Source of the DNA: Kiritimatiellaeota bacterium B1221
Lineage (GTDB): Bacteria > Verrucomicrobiota > Kiritimatiellia > SS1-B-03-39 > UBA6053
Length of the DNA: 39,898 nt
Assembly: GCA_029269125.1 (NCBI GenBank)
Contig: JARHXX010000032.1
Coordinates: 1-39,898 of the forward strand
Direction: 5' to 3'
The stretch's first letter is position 1. Each line of letters opens with the position of its first letter. Position numbers and translations under genes: made by a program. Below, one piece after another: positions 33,804-39,898 of the stretch. Below the pieces are notes generated by a model. That model saw only the letters and a program-made list of their open reading frames with translations. It was not told the DNA's origin and ran no database searches.

Positions 33804-34245
33804 CATAATTGGTAATGTCATCATCACCGCCTTCACGGCCGTCCGGCCCCATGGACATGAGGTCGTATCCGTAGGCATTATGTTTGCCGGGATAGTCGTA
33901 TTGGTAATCGTTGCCCCAGGGATCCGAGGGCACACCTCTTTTCAGGTAGGGGCCGCGCCAGTCGTTGGCGTTGCGGGGTTGTTCCACCAAGTCTTCCAGA
34001 CCGCTGCCTCCGTCCGGAAAGTAGCCGTTGTCGACTTCAAAGGCATCCAGGGCGGTTTCGAACACATTCAGCTGTGAGAGGGCCGCGGTGACTTTGGCCT
34101 GTTCGCCGCGACCCGCGAGGCGGGGGACGACGACAGCGGCCAGGCTGGCGAGAATCACCAGCACCAGCAGCATTTCGATCAGGGTAAAGCCCTCCCGACC
34201 TTCGGAAGGCCGGGAGATTTTATTTCCGTCGTTCGGAACGTTCAT
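33796..34245 (-). CDS. gspG: Major pseudopilin GspG
   Basis: This 149-residue protein is the main pseudopilus subunit. The prepilin site GREGFTLIEMLLVLVILASL is followed by the conserved major-pseudopilin features: a helix ending in AALSQLNVFETALDAFEVDNGYFP, then W-R-G-P-Y-L and DPWGNDYQYDYPGKH, and a C-terminal Asp-rich calcium loop (GPDGREGGDDDI). A strong AGGAG lies upstream. It is 14 bp after the Spy/CpxP-like gene, so the two should be co-transcribed. Confidence 0.93.
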   Translation of the reverse strand: MNVPNDGNKISRPSEGREGFTLIEMLLVLVILASLAAVVVPRLAGRGEQAKVTAALSQLNVFETALDAFEVDNGYFPDGGSGLEDLVEQPRNANDWRGPYLKRGVPSDPWGNDYQYDYPGKHNAYGYDLMSMGPDGREGGDDDITNYDE

Positions 34246-34259
34246 GATTTCTCTCCTGT

Positions 34260-34769
34260 TCAGTCGAGCAATCCGCGGGAAACCAAAACAGCTTCCTGAC
34301 GGACGGTGACAACACTACGCAATTTTTCACGGGCGGCTTCCATGGCGGCATTGTTTTCGCTGCGAGCAGTGCGGAGGGCATCCAATTTGGCTTTAATGTT
34401 TTCGCTGGAGGCATTTTCGTCACGCAGCAATTCGCCCAATTCGCGGGAGGCTTTTGCGACGGCGTTTTCGTCGGCGGGAACTTCCTGCTCCTGATTTCGA
34501 TTCCCGCGGCGTCCGCCACCCCGGCGCATTTCAGGTCCGCGCAATGCGGTGACTTCGGCGATGAGGGGTTGGAGGACTTGCCACTCTTCGTCGCTGGCCT
34601 GCAGTTCCTCTTTCATGCGTTCCTGCATGCGCTGTTGCATTTGGGCCCGATCCATATTGCGGTTGCGGGTTCTGTTTTCCTGTCCGCCACCGGGAGGCTG
34701 TGCGAAGACGCTGCCGGCAAGACCGGCGGCGAGGGTGAGGGCGGTGATGATTTTCTTGGTGGATTTCAT
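34260..34769 (-). CDS. Spy/CpxP-like periplasmic protein
   Basis: The protein has 169 residues with a clear signal peptide (MKSTKKIITALTLAAGLAGSVFA) and a strong Shine-Dalgarno. The mature part is almost entirely charged helix, with M/Q/R-rich stretches (MDRAQMQQRMQERMKEEL), a Gly/Arg-rich linker (RRGGGRRGNRNQEQE), and a second helical half. This resembles the curved helical fold of Spy/CpxP chaperones, but the LTxxQ motif is not clear. It is the first gene of the pseudopilin operon and is divergent from a CpxR/CpxA-like pair. That context makes a stress-sensing or chaperone role likely. Confidence 0.6.
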   Translation of the reverse strand: MKSTKKIITALTLAAGLAGSVFAQPPGGGQENRTRNRNMDRAQMQQRMQERMKEELQASDEEWQVLQPLIAEVTALRGPEMRRGGGRRGNRNQEQEVPADENAVAKASRELGELLRDENASSENIKAKLDALRTARSENNAAMEAAREKLRSVVTVRQEAVLVSRGLLD

Positions 34770-34868
34770 GAGGACTCCTTGTATACCTATATTTTAGTGG
34801 GGCCGGCCTGCGGAATCTCCGCGGTGAAACCGGACCTCCATTTTCAAGGATGATTAAAGCGACTGCGG

Positions 34869-34917
34869 GTTAACCTCCTGTTTCAGGGGGAAGGGTATTT
34901 TGTTAAGGCTGTGTTAA
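34869..34917. promoter_or_regulatory. Helically phased GTTAA boxes between CpxP-like and CpxR-like genes
   Basis: GTTAA occurs at 34869, 34902 and 34913, spaced by 33 and 11 bp (three turns and one turn). The last two form the direct repeat TGTTAA-N5-TGTTAA. OmpR-family regulators bind such direct repeats; the CpxR consensus is GTAAA-N5-GTAAA. The boxes lie in the intergenic region shared by the operon starting at 34769 and the regulator gene starting at 34982. Confidence 0.55.
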
Positions 34918-34981
34918 TTTGCGGGACAGGCGGGGTTTTCCGGCGTACAAAAGAGAAAATTGAATCAAAGAATCCCATAAG

Positions 34982-35719
34982 ATGAGCTATCCCGAATCCT
35001 CTCCTGCCTCCGCCCGTGTGTTGTTGATCGATGATGACAAAGAACTTTGTCATCTGGTCCGCGACTATTTGCAGCCCCTGGGGTATGAGCTGAGTATGGA
35101 GCACACGGGTCCCGATGGATTGGATCGGGCCCTGGCAGAAACCTTTCATGCGGTGATTCTGGATGTGATGCTGCCGGGCATGAACGGACTTGAGGTATTG
35201 CAGCGCTTGCGCCCGAAATCGGATGTGCCGATCCTGATGCTGACCGCACGGGGAGAGGAGCCTGACCGGATTGCGGGATTGGAGATGGGGGCGGATGATT
35301 ATTTGCCCAAAACTTTTTCGACGCGGGAATTGCTGGCCCGCCTGCGGGCGGTGATCCGCCGGGCCGCCCGGGAGCCCGGGAAGGATGAAGCCGCGCTTTC
35401 AAGTGAATTGGCCGTGGGGGAACTGCGGATGCAGCCCGAAGCGCGCATTGCGGTGCTGGGCGACCGAAAACTGGATCTGTCCGCACTGGAGTTTGATTTA
35501 CTGCTTTGTCTGGCGCGGGCGCGGGGACGGGTGAAATCCCGTGAGCAGTTGCTGGAAGAGGTGGCGGAGCGAAACTACGAGGTGTTTGACCGCTCGGTGG
35601 ATGTGCATATTTGGGCGCTGCGCAAAAAGTTGGGAGATGATGCCCAAAATCCCAAATATATCCGCACCCTCCGCTCGGTGGGGTATATGTTTATTAATCC
35701 CGAACATGAAACGTCCTGA
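34982..35719 (+). CDS. OmpR-family response regulator, CpxR-like
   Basis: This 245-residue regulator has a receiver domain with acidic triad D17-D19, phospho-acceptor D61 (AVILDVMLPGMNG) and lysine in DDYLPKTFSTREL. The C-terminal winged helix reads LSALEFDLLLCLARARGRV, then DRSVDVHIWALRKKLGDD and RTLRSVGYMF. The gene lies next to a CpxA-like kinase gene, seven bases apart. Together with the divergent Spy/CpxP-like gene, the arrangement copies the enterobacterial Cpx locus. The start has no clear Shine-Dalgarno. Confidence 0.92.
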   Translation: MSYPESSPASARVLLIDDDKELCHLVRDYLQPLGYELSMEHTGPDGLDRALAETFHAVILDVMLPGMNGLEVLQRLRPKSDVPILMLTARGEEPDRIAGLEMGADDYLPKTFSTRELLARLRAVIRRAAREPGKDEAALSSELAVGELRMQPEARIAVLGDRKLDLSALEFDLLLCLARARGRVKSREQLLEEVAERNYEVFDRSVDVHIWALRKKLGDDAQNPKYIRTLRSVGYMFINPEHETS

Positions 35720-35726
35720 GGATGTT

Positions 35727-37175
35727 ATGAAAAACCGCTTTCCGCTCTACGCCCGGATCCTGACCTGGTCCTTTATCAACCTGCTGTTGTTGGCGGTGTT
35801 GTTTTTTCTGTTGTTACGCACCCAGTTTCAATTTCGGTTTGACGGATTGCTGGGGGGAGGGGCGATGGCGCGCACCAGTGCGGTGGCACGGTTGATTGGC
35901 GGTGAGCTGGAGACCACCGATCCGGAGGAGTGGGATCATGTTTTTGAACGCTATGGTGCCGCCTACGGGGTGGACTTTTATTTGTTTTCACGCGATCAGC
36001 AGATTGCGGGAAACCCGGTGGAGTTGCCTGAAGAAATTTCCCGGCGGTTACGGTGGAGGCAGCGTATTACCGAAGGACAGCCGCCACGTTCTGAAGAAAA
36101 CCCTCCGGCGGAAGAGCCGAGACGCCGCCGCCAACCGCCAAAAGCGATGGTGCGCACGGGGGATCCAAAATCTTACTGGCTGTTTGCAAGACTTCATATG
36201 CGGGGCGGTGAGGGGGAGCCCCGTTCCTCATCCGTATTGCTGGTGCGGTCGGACACCATGCGGGTGGGCGGCTTGTATTTGGACTACACGCCTCTGGTGA
36301 TCACCGGAGTGGCTGCGGTGGGATTGTCCATGCTGCTGTGGTTGCCGTTTGTGCGGGGGATCACCCGATCGGTGGGGCATATGACCCGCGCCAGCCGTCA
36401 AATTGCGGAGGGCAATTTTGCAGTGCGGGTGCCGGATACCCGACGGGATGAATTGGGGGAACTCGGGGGATCCATCAATCAGATGGCGGTTCGCCTGGAG
36501 GCCCTGGTCGGCGGACAAAAACGCTTTCTCGGCGACGTGGCGCACGAACTGTGTTCTCCGCTGGCCCGTCTGCGGATGGCCTTGGGGATTTTGGAAGAAA
36601 AGGCGGATGCCACTTGTGGTTCCCAGTTGGAATCCGCCTCCCGCAATGCGGCCCAGTTGGCCGAACTGGTGAATGAACTGCTCTCCTTTTCCCGGGCGTC
36701 AATCGGGACTTCCCGCATGGAATTGGGACCGGTGCCGGTGGCGGATCTGATTGCGGACACAGTGGAGCGTGAAGGGATTCAGGAATTGGAAGTGCGACAG
36801 GTAATTGAAAGTGGACTGACGGTTTTGGGCGATGCGGATCTGTTGCGCCGCGCGCTGGGAAATGTATTGCGCAACGCCGTGCGCTACGCCGGCGCCCACG
36901 GCGCAATAACAATCAAAGCCCAAGAGGAGGGGGAGCGGGTGTTATTGAGCGTTTCCGATTGCGGACCCGGGGTCCCCGAAGAGGATTTAACCCAGATTTT
37001 TGATCCTTTCTACCGACTGGATGCCTCCCGAAACGAAGACACCGGCGGCACCGGACTGGGGCTCACCATTGTCAAAACCTGCGTCGAATCCTGCAACGGA
37101 CAGGTCGCGGCCCACAACCGACAACCCCAGGGATTGGAAGTGGAAATGCTGTTGGATAAAGCGGATGGAGCGTAA
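35727..37175 (+). CDS. Membrane sensor histidine kinase, CpxA-like
   Basis: The ATG at 35727 is chosen because GAGGA lies 4 bases upstream; the product is about 482 residues. It has two membrane helices (ILTWSFINLLLLAVLFFLLL near the start and ITGVAAVGLSMLLWLPFV near residue 195) around a periplasmic loop that includes a Pro/Arg/Glu-rich stretch (PPAEEPRRRRQPPKAM). A HAMP domain precedes the H-box DVAHELCSPLARLRMAL, with the histidine near residue 273. The ATPase domain has NVLRNAVRYAG, DCGPGVPEEDL and GTGLGL. It should phosphorylate the regulator encoded just upstream. Confidence 0.92.
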   Translation: MKNRFPLYARILTWSFINLLLLAVLFFLLLRTQFQFRFDGLLGGGAMARTSAVARLIGGELETTDPEEWDHVFERYGAAYGVDFYLFSRDQQIAGNPVELPEEISRRLRWRQRITEGQPPRSEENPPAEEPRRRRQPPKAMVRTGDPKSYWLFARLHMRGGEGEPRSSSVLLVRSDTMRVGGLYLDYTPLVITGVAAVGLSMLLWLPFVRGITRSVGHMTRASRQIAEGNFAVRVPDTRRDELGELGGSINQMAVRLEALVGGQKRFLGDVAHELCSPLARLRMALGILEEKADATCGSQLESASRNAAQLAELVNELLSFSRASIGTSRMELGPVPVADLIADTVEREGIQELEVRQVIESGLTVLGDADLLRRALGNVLRNAVRYAGAHGAITIKAQEEGERVLLSVSDCGPGVPEEDLTQIFDPFYRLDASRNEDTGGTGLGLTIVKTCVESCNGQVAAHNRQPQGLEVEMLLDKADGA

Positions 37176-37191
37176 GCTAGGGTTGTATTTA

Positions 37192-37241
37192 CAATCGGCA
37201 TCGCAATCGGATTCGCAATCGATTTGTTTCGATGCCGATTG
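37192..37241. repeat. Inverted repeat CAATCGGCATCG after CpxA-like gene
   Basis: A perfect 12-base inverted repeat (37192-37203 and 37230-37241) encloses two direct copies of CGCAATCG, and GATCCCGATGCCG follows on the right. It starts 16 bp after the kinase stop. No T-run follows, so it looks more like a repeat element than a terminator. Between here and about 37800 I see no supportable gene. Confidence 0.7.
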
Positions 37242-37407
37242 CGATCCCGATGCCGACTTGGGTTTTATAGGTCGGTGGGTTTCACTGAAGGCCTTCTTCA
37301 AGGCTCTGATAGACCAGGGCGACACCAACGGCACCGCTTAGCATTGGTATGCCTCTTTTTCCACCACCTTGAAAAAGGCTGTTTTCTGTGGGCTTACATC
37401 TATTTTG

Positions 37408-37530
37408 GATAGGAGCAACCCTTGGTTGCACCTTCTCACGGGCTGACTCTCAGCCCCCCCCGGTGTGAACCACTCAAGGGTTGGACTCCATCCATCGACT
37501 ATGGTGGAATCTGGACAACCACGGGGCTGA
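37408..37530. repeat. Hairpin-cluster repeat (second member)
   Basis: Triloop hairpins GCAACC-CTT-GGTTGC (37415-37429) and GGGCTGA-CTC-TCAGCCC (37440-37456) lie in this stretch. CAAGGGTTGG and a CCATCC...GGTGG pair follow them. The style and several words (CAACCCTTGG, CTCAAGGGTT) match the cluster at 18.9 kb. Small open frames crossing it are judged non-coding. Confidence 0.5.
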
Positions 37531-37678
37531 ACCAAACTTATGGAAGCGAACCGGGCACACAGTATTTTCTGGTTCCGCAACTACGGAAAGATGGTGTTGG
37601 AAAATCGAAGCGTCAGCATCGTGCCAACACCGAGAACCCTACGGGTGACTGAAACAAATCAGAGGGGGAAGAACTAGA

Positions 37679-37711
37679 GGCCAACGCTCTTCTCGTAGCC
37701 AAACGTTGGCC
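37679..37711. other. Eight-base-stem hairpin at island edge
   Basis: GGCCAACG (37679-37686) and CGTTGGCC (37704-37711) are perfect complements around a 17-base loop. CCGGCCAAACAGG and a T-run (TTGTTTTTT) follow about 20-25 bases later. It may mark the left border of the AT-richer reverse transcriptase island or act as an inefficient terminator. Confidence 0.45.
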
Positions 37712-37819
37712 CGGCCAAACAGGATGATCTTGTTTTTTCGGGTTTAAGGAACTTTTGTGTATTGACCTCCTACCTTTGATGGGTGACCTTTTACTTCGCT
37801 TAAGCACAATATGTAGCAT

Positions 37820-37864
37820 ATAAACACGATGATTCAGAAAATAAACACAACATATAGTGTTTAT
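37820..37864. promoter_or_regulatory. Operator-like triple ATAAACAC sites
   Basis: ATAAACAC occurs at 37820-37827 and again 21 bp later at 37841-37848 in the same orientation. Its exact reverse complement GTGTTTAT is at 37857-37864, forming with the middle copy an 8-8-8 inverted repeat. The last base is 2 bp before a -35 box. This is the layout of a repressor or activator site for the promoter at 37867. Confidence 0.6.
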
Positions 37865-37866
37865 AA

Positions 37867-37895
37867 TTGACAAACCCTTACAAACTGTGCATAAA
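37867..37895 (+). promoter_or_regulatory. Sigma70-type promoter of reverse transcriptase locus
   Basis: A consensus -35 TTGACA (37867-37872) is separated by 17 bp from CATAAA (37890-37895). Transcription would start near 37902, leaving a leader of about 395 bases before the first good start codon at 38298. Confidence 0.6.
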
Positions 37896-37901
37896 TTACC
37901 T

Positions 37902-38289
37902 ACATCTTGTTCTTTCACCTTTAATCTATCTTTCATTTGTCCTTTCTCCACTGCTTCGGCAGCTTTGTGAAGATAAAGCCGCATATCAGAAATATTTCAC
38001 CGTTTTCTGTTATTTACTAGTGACTCCCTCGGTATTCCCGAGATCCACCTGTTTGGCTGAACTTCCCGTATCCGGATTCACATCTCGGTGCGTCACACAG
38101 AAATGACAACAGGACGTACCTCGAACCTCGACCCTAGCCTCAGGGTTTCCCGGTATCTTGGCGAATTTCCTCGTCGGCTCGTTGCACCCTCTGCTTCACG
38201 CCGTCAGCCCTTTGTTATCTTTGTTTCAGTTCATTGTTATTTCCATCTTAGGAATAACCGCACGACAACCCCAAACCTAGAAAGGAGGT
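37902..38289 (+). ncRNA. Structured untranslated leader, candidate retroelement RNA
   Basis: No open frame with a Shine-Dalgarno is visible between the promoter and 38298. The stretch holds several hairpins: CTGC-TTCG-GCAG (37951-37962); CTCGG-TATTC-CCGAG (38028-38042); CCGAGAT (38038-38044) with ATCTCGG (38082-38088), which competes with the previous one; ACCCT-N6-AGGGT (38131-38146); and GTTATTTCC-ATCTTA-GGAATAAC (38236-38258) just before the ribosome site. In retrons and several defence RTs the template or cofactor RNA is encoded directly upstream of the RT, which is why I suggest it here. The typical retron branching guanosine context was not identified. Confidence 0.4.
38281..38289 (+). 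promoter_or_regulatory. Near-perfect ribosome binding site
   Basis: AAAGGAGGT ends 8 bases before the ATG at 38298. It is the strongest Shine-Dalgarno in this part of the window and fixes that start codon. Confidence 0.8.
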
Positions 38290-38297
38290 GAAATCAA

Positions 38298-38726
38298 ATG
38301 AAAGACAAAAAGTCCCAACAAACAAGATGTGGAAGAATCGATGCCTGCATACGCAAATTAAAGCGTGTAAGAGCAGACCTTCCAGATCGTTGCGAAGGGG
38401 AATCACTGCTTCGAAATGTGATCGAATCGCTAGAAGCTGGAAATATTCCTATGGCCTTAAATGAAATAAACATCATCATCAGCCAACCCATAATATTACC
38501 AGTAACTGCGTTTCGCCAACTAAATCCGATTCAGACAGAACTACACTCAATACCCAAAGAGCTACCATGGAAAAAATGGCTCGCAATTTTGGCGTTGAAA
38601 ATGCCACTTTGGCTAATGAAGTTGTATCTGAAAGAGAAGATGAATCAGTGGTTCCCCATGAATTGCACAAATTTACTTAACTCAAAATACATTTATGAAC
38701 CAATGCTTCAGCAGCCTCACCCTTGA
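38298..38726 (+). CDS. Small protein upstream of reverse transcriptase, apparent frame switch
   Basis: The 142-residue reading frame starts at an ATG with an excellent Shine-Dalgarno. The first 60 residues look like a real helical protein (CGRIDACIRKLKRVRADLPD and SLLRNVIESLEAGNIPMALNEI). The last 50 residues in this frame are oddly hydrophobic and overlap the RT gene by 32 bp. In the -1 frame, 38567-38680 reads MEKMARNFGVENATLANEVV, then SEREDESVVPHELHKFT and a stop, with the G-first codon bias expected of coding DNA. It ends 14 bp before the RT. The real product may therefore switch frame near the A6 run at 38570-38575. No known family is recognised. Confidence 0.55.
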   Translation: MKDKKSQQTRCGRIDACIRKLKRVRADLPDRCEGESLLRNVIESLEAGNIPMALNEINIIISQPIILPVTAFRQLNPIQTELHSIPKELPWKKWLAILALKMPLWLMKLYLKEKMNQWFPMNCTNLLNSKYIYEPMLQQPHP

Positions 38727-39546
38727 ACAGCTCTCCCCAAAACTGGGTGTAGGGCTTGATAAGCTTGGAGAGATTACACAAAAAGCGCCCACTTCATACC
38801 GTGTACACAAAGAAAAAAAGAAAAGCGGTGGCTTTCGGAATATCGAAGCACCGAATGACGATTTAAAGAAAGTCCAACGGAATATTTTAAAGCATGTTTT
38901 TAACAAAGTTCAAATTGATCCAGCCTTCTACGGCGTAACAGGAACCTGCATGGTGGATGCCATCCGCATGCACTGTCAAAAACCATTGATTATCAGCATG
39001 GATGTGCAAAACTTCTTTCCTTCCGTTACCCGAGAAGAGATTCGACACGCTCTACTCACCCGTGGCATGAGCAAAGAAGTCGTAAAGGTAATTGCCCGCC
39101 TCACCACCTATCAAAATCGACTGCCGCAAGGCGCACCCACCAGCCCTATTTTAGCTGCACTTGTGCTTCAACCGAAGGTCCGCGAAATCCTCAATATGCT
39201 CGACCCTTTTGGGGCGGTAAATGTTTCCGTCTATGTAGACGATATAACAATTAGCGGACCACAAGGACTGAAACGCTTTATCAAGCCCATCACAAACATG
39301 ATCGAGGACGGTCCCTTCTCCGTACACCCAGGTAAAACGAAAAAGATGTACCCCCAAGATCCCCCAGTGGTACTTGGTGTAGAAATACGCGGCCACCAAC
39401 TCACAACAACCCCTGAGTTTGAGGCAAAACTTTTAGATGCTCGAGATAGGTTTGGATCGAATAGTCTAATTGTAAAAGGCATGATCAATTTTCAACAAAG
39501 TCTAAACCTTAAAAAATCCGCCTGTCCAAGGAAAAGGGTCAGTTAA
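38695..39546 (+). CDS. Retron-like reverse transcriptase, short form
   Basis: This 283-residue protein is an RNA-directed DNA polymerase. Its fingers region reads KKKSGGFRNIEAPNDDLKKV. Motif A is SMDVQNFFPSV with catalytic D103, motif B is LPQGAPTSP (145-151), and the catalytic YVDD is at 180-183. QGxxxSP rules out the diversity-generating type, which has xGxxxSQ. The usual retron NAxxH is replaced by VDAIRMH, and no clear VTG is seen in the C-terminal part (LGVEIRGHQLTTT). There is no maturase or endonuclease domain. It is some 30-40 residues shorter than typical retron RTs and ends in KKSACPRKRVS soon after an A6 run. No strong Shine-Dalgarno precedes it, so coupling to the upstream small gene is likely. 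The DNA is more AT-rich than the genes before 37 kb. Confidence 0.88.
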   Translation: MNQCFSSLTLEQLSPKLGVGLDKLGEITQKAPTSYRVHKEKKKSGGFRNIEAPNDDLKKVQRNILKHVFNKVQIDPAFYGVTGTCMVDAIRMHCQKPLIISMDVQNFFPSVTREEIRHALLTRGMSKEVVKVIARLTTYQNRLPQGAPTSPILAALVLQPKVREILNMLDPFGAVNVSVYVDDITISGPQGLKRFIKPITNMIEDGPFSVHPGKTKKMYPQDPPVVLGVEIRGHQLTTTPEFEAKLLDARDRFGSNSLIVKGMINFQQSLNLKKSACPRKRVS

Positions 39547-39753
39547 TATGAAAAGCGAAAGCCTCCGGTAGAAGGTTGCCAAGCATGATACCATGCCTGG
39601 TGAAATTCAACCAAGACGCTCGCTCAGGTGGGCTTCGTCACAACCAACAGACCTCGCTATGAAAAAAGTATACTATGAAGAAAGGGGGCAGGCTTTGCAT
39701 TTCGTCATTTTGAAGGGGCATCGAGATGGATTTTGGGTAGTTGGTATTGTGCA

Positions 39754-39894
39754 CCATCCTTTCAGGATGGGGGAATGGGGCGATGCCCCCGGCTAGGGTG
39801 AGTCGACCCCGTTGGGGTCCAGGATGGCATGTGGCTGAGGTGTTTAAATTTAAGGGACCTAAATGGCGTAGCGGTTTTACAGCCTGAAAGGCTG
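39754..39894. repeat. Triloop hairpin cluster (third member)
   Basis: Four hairpins with 5-7 base arms and three-base loops follow each other: CCATCCT-TTC-AGGATGG (39754-39770), GGGGC-GAT-GCCCC (39777-39789), GACCCC-GTT-GGGGTC (39805-39819) and CAGCCT-GAA-AGGCTG (39880-39894). The element continues to, and perhaps past, the window edge. From 39547 to 39753 I see no supportable gene. A 67-codon open frame across this stretch (39593-39796) looks like repeat DNA rather than a gene. Confidence 0.7.
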
Positions 39895-39898
39895 GGTG

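Noticed and set aside
33804..33935. Longer GspH-like start at 33935
   Set aside because: The added residues are an out-of-frame reading of the GspG end and would push the prepilin leader to over 50 residues.
37867..38106. A 79-residue open frame over the RT promoter and leader
   Set aside because: It begins at a TTG inside the -35 box, has no ribosome site, and has unlikely composition; the promoter reading is stronger.
38695..39546. Diversity-generating retroelement
   Set aside because: Motif B is QGAPTSP rather than the DGR xGxxxSQ form, and no template/variable repeat pair with adenine-specific changes was found.
38695..39546. Group II intron maturase
   Set aside because: There is no X/thumb-plus-endonuclease extension and no intron domain V-like hairpin was identified next to it.
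39593..39796. 67-residue gene at the right edge
   Set aside because: It crosses triloop hairpins, has no ribosome site and no protein family character; it looks like translated repeat.
1..39898. tRNA or rRNA genes
   Set aside because: No T-loop plus acceptor-stem arrangement or rRNA-like segments were seen on either strand by eye; a covariance-model scan would settle it.

Overview
The window looks like a chromosomal segment from a member of the PVC superphylum, most likely Verrucomicrobiota (an Opitutia/Puniceicoccales-like lineage). The clues are a PEP-CTERM sorting tail, a cytoplasm-type sulfatase, a MASE1 sensor kinase, a four-helix-bundle 'suffix' gene with CACGGAC-rich repeats, and clusters of triloop hairpins between genes. 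This placement is inferred from gene content; no rRNA or other marker except EF-G is present.

Region 1 (0.3-7.6 kb): an NtrB/NtrC-type sensor kinase and sigma54 activator lead into an ABC ATPase and a polytopic membrane protein in one tightly overlapping operon. A minus-strand PaaX-like repressor lies back to back with a sulfatase. Two matching palindromes sit in the shared promoter region and in the last codons of the repressor.

Region 2 (7.6-18.6 kb, minus strand): a MASE1/LytS-type kinase and LytTR regulator precede a two-partner secretion pair. The exoprotein is 2273 residues with about eleven MBG-type repeats, followed by its TpsB outer-membrane transporter.

Region 3 (18.6-25.8 kb): a hairpin-rich spacer, a PEP-CTERM protein, a truncated paralogue of the first ABC ATPase, a TonB-dependent receptor, a four-helix-bundle gene whose C-terminal suffix is out of frame beyond a repeat cluster, and an EF-G gene. 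The EF-G gene is followed by a 268-bp tandem repeat that carries a second, diverged copy of the EF-G C-terminus.

Region 4 (25.8-37.2 kb): a minus-strand type II secretion / type IV pilus-like operon. It contains a Spy/CpxP-like periplasmic protein, GspG, H, I, J and K, a PilM-N/GspL-like protein, a PilO/GspM-like protein, a GspC/PilP-like protein, and a secretin split into an N-domain gene and a C-domain gene. Divergent to it is a CpxR/CpxA-like two-component system, so envelope stress sensing and pseudopilus assembly appear linked. GTTAA boxes phased at 11 and 33 bp lie between them.

Region 5 (37.2-39.9 kb): an AT-richer island with a palindromic operator, a promoter, a roughly 390-nt structured leader, a small protein with an apparent frame switch, and a short retron-like reverse transcriptase. 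It is flanked by hairpin clusters. This is the best candidate in the window for an undescribed system.
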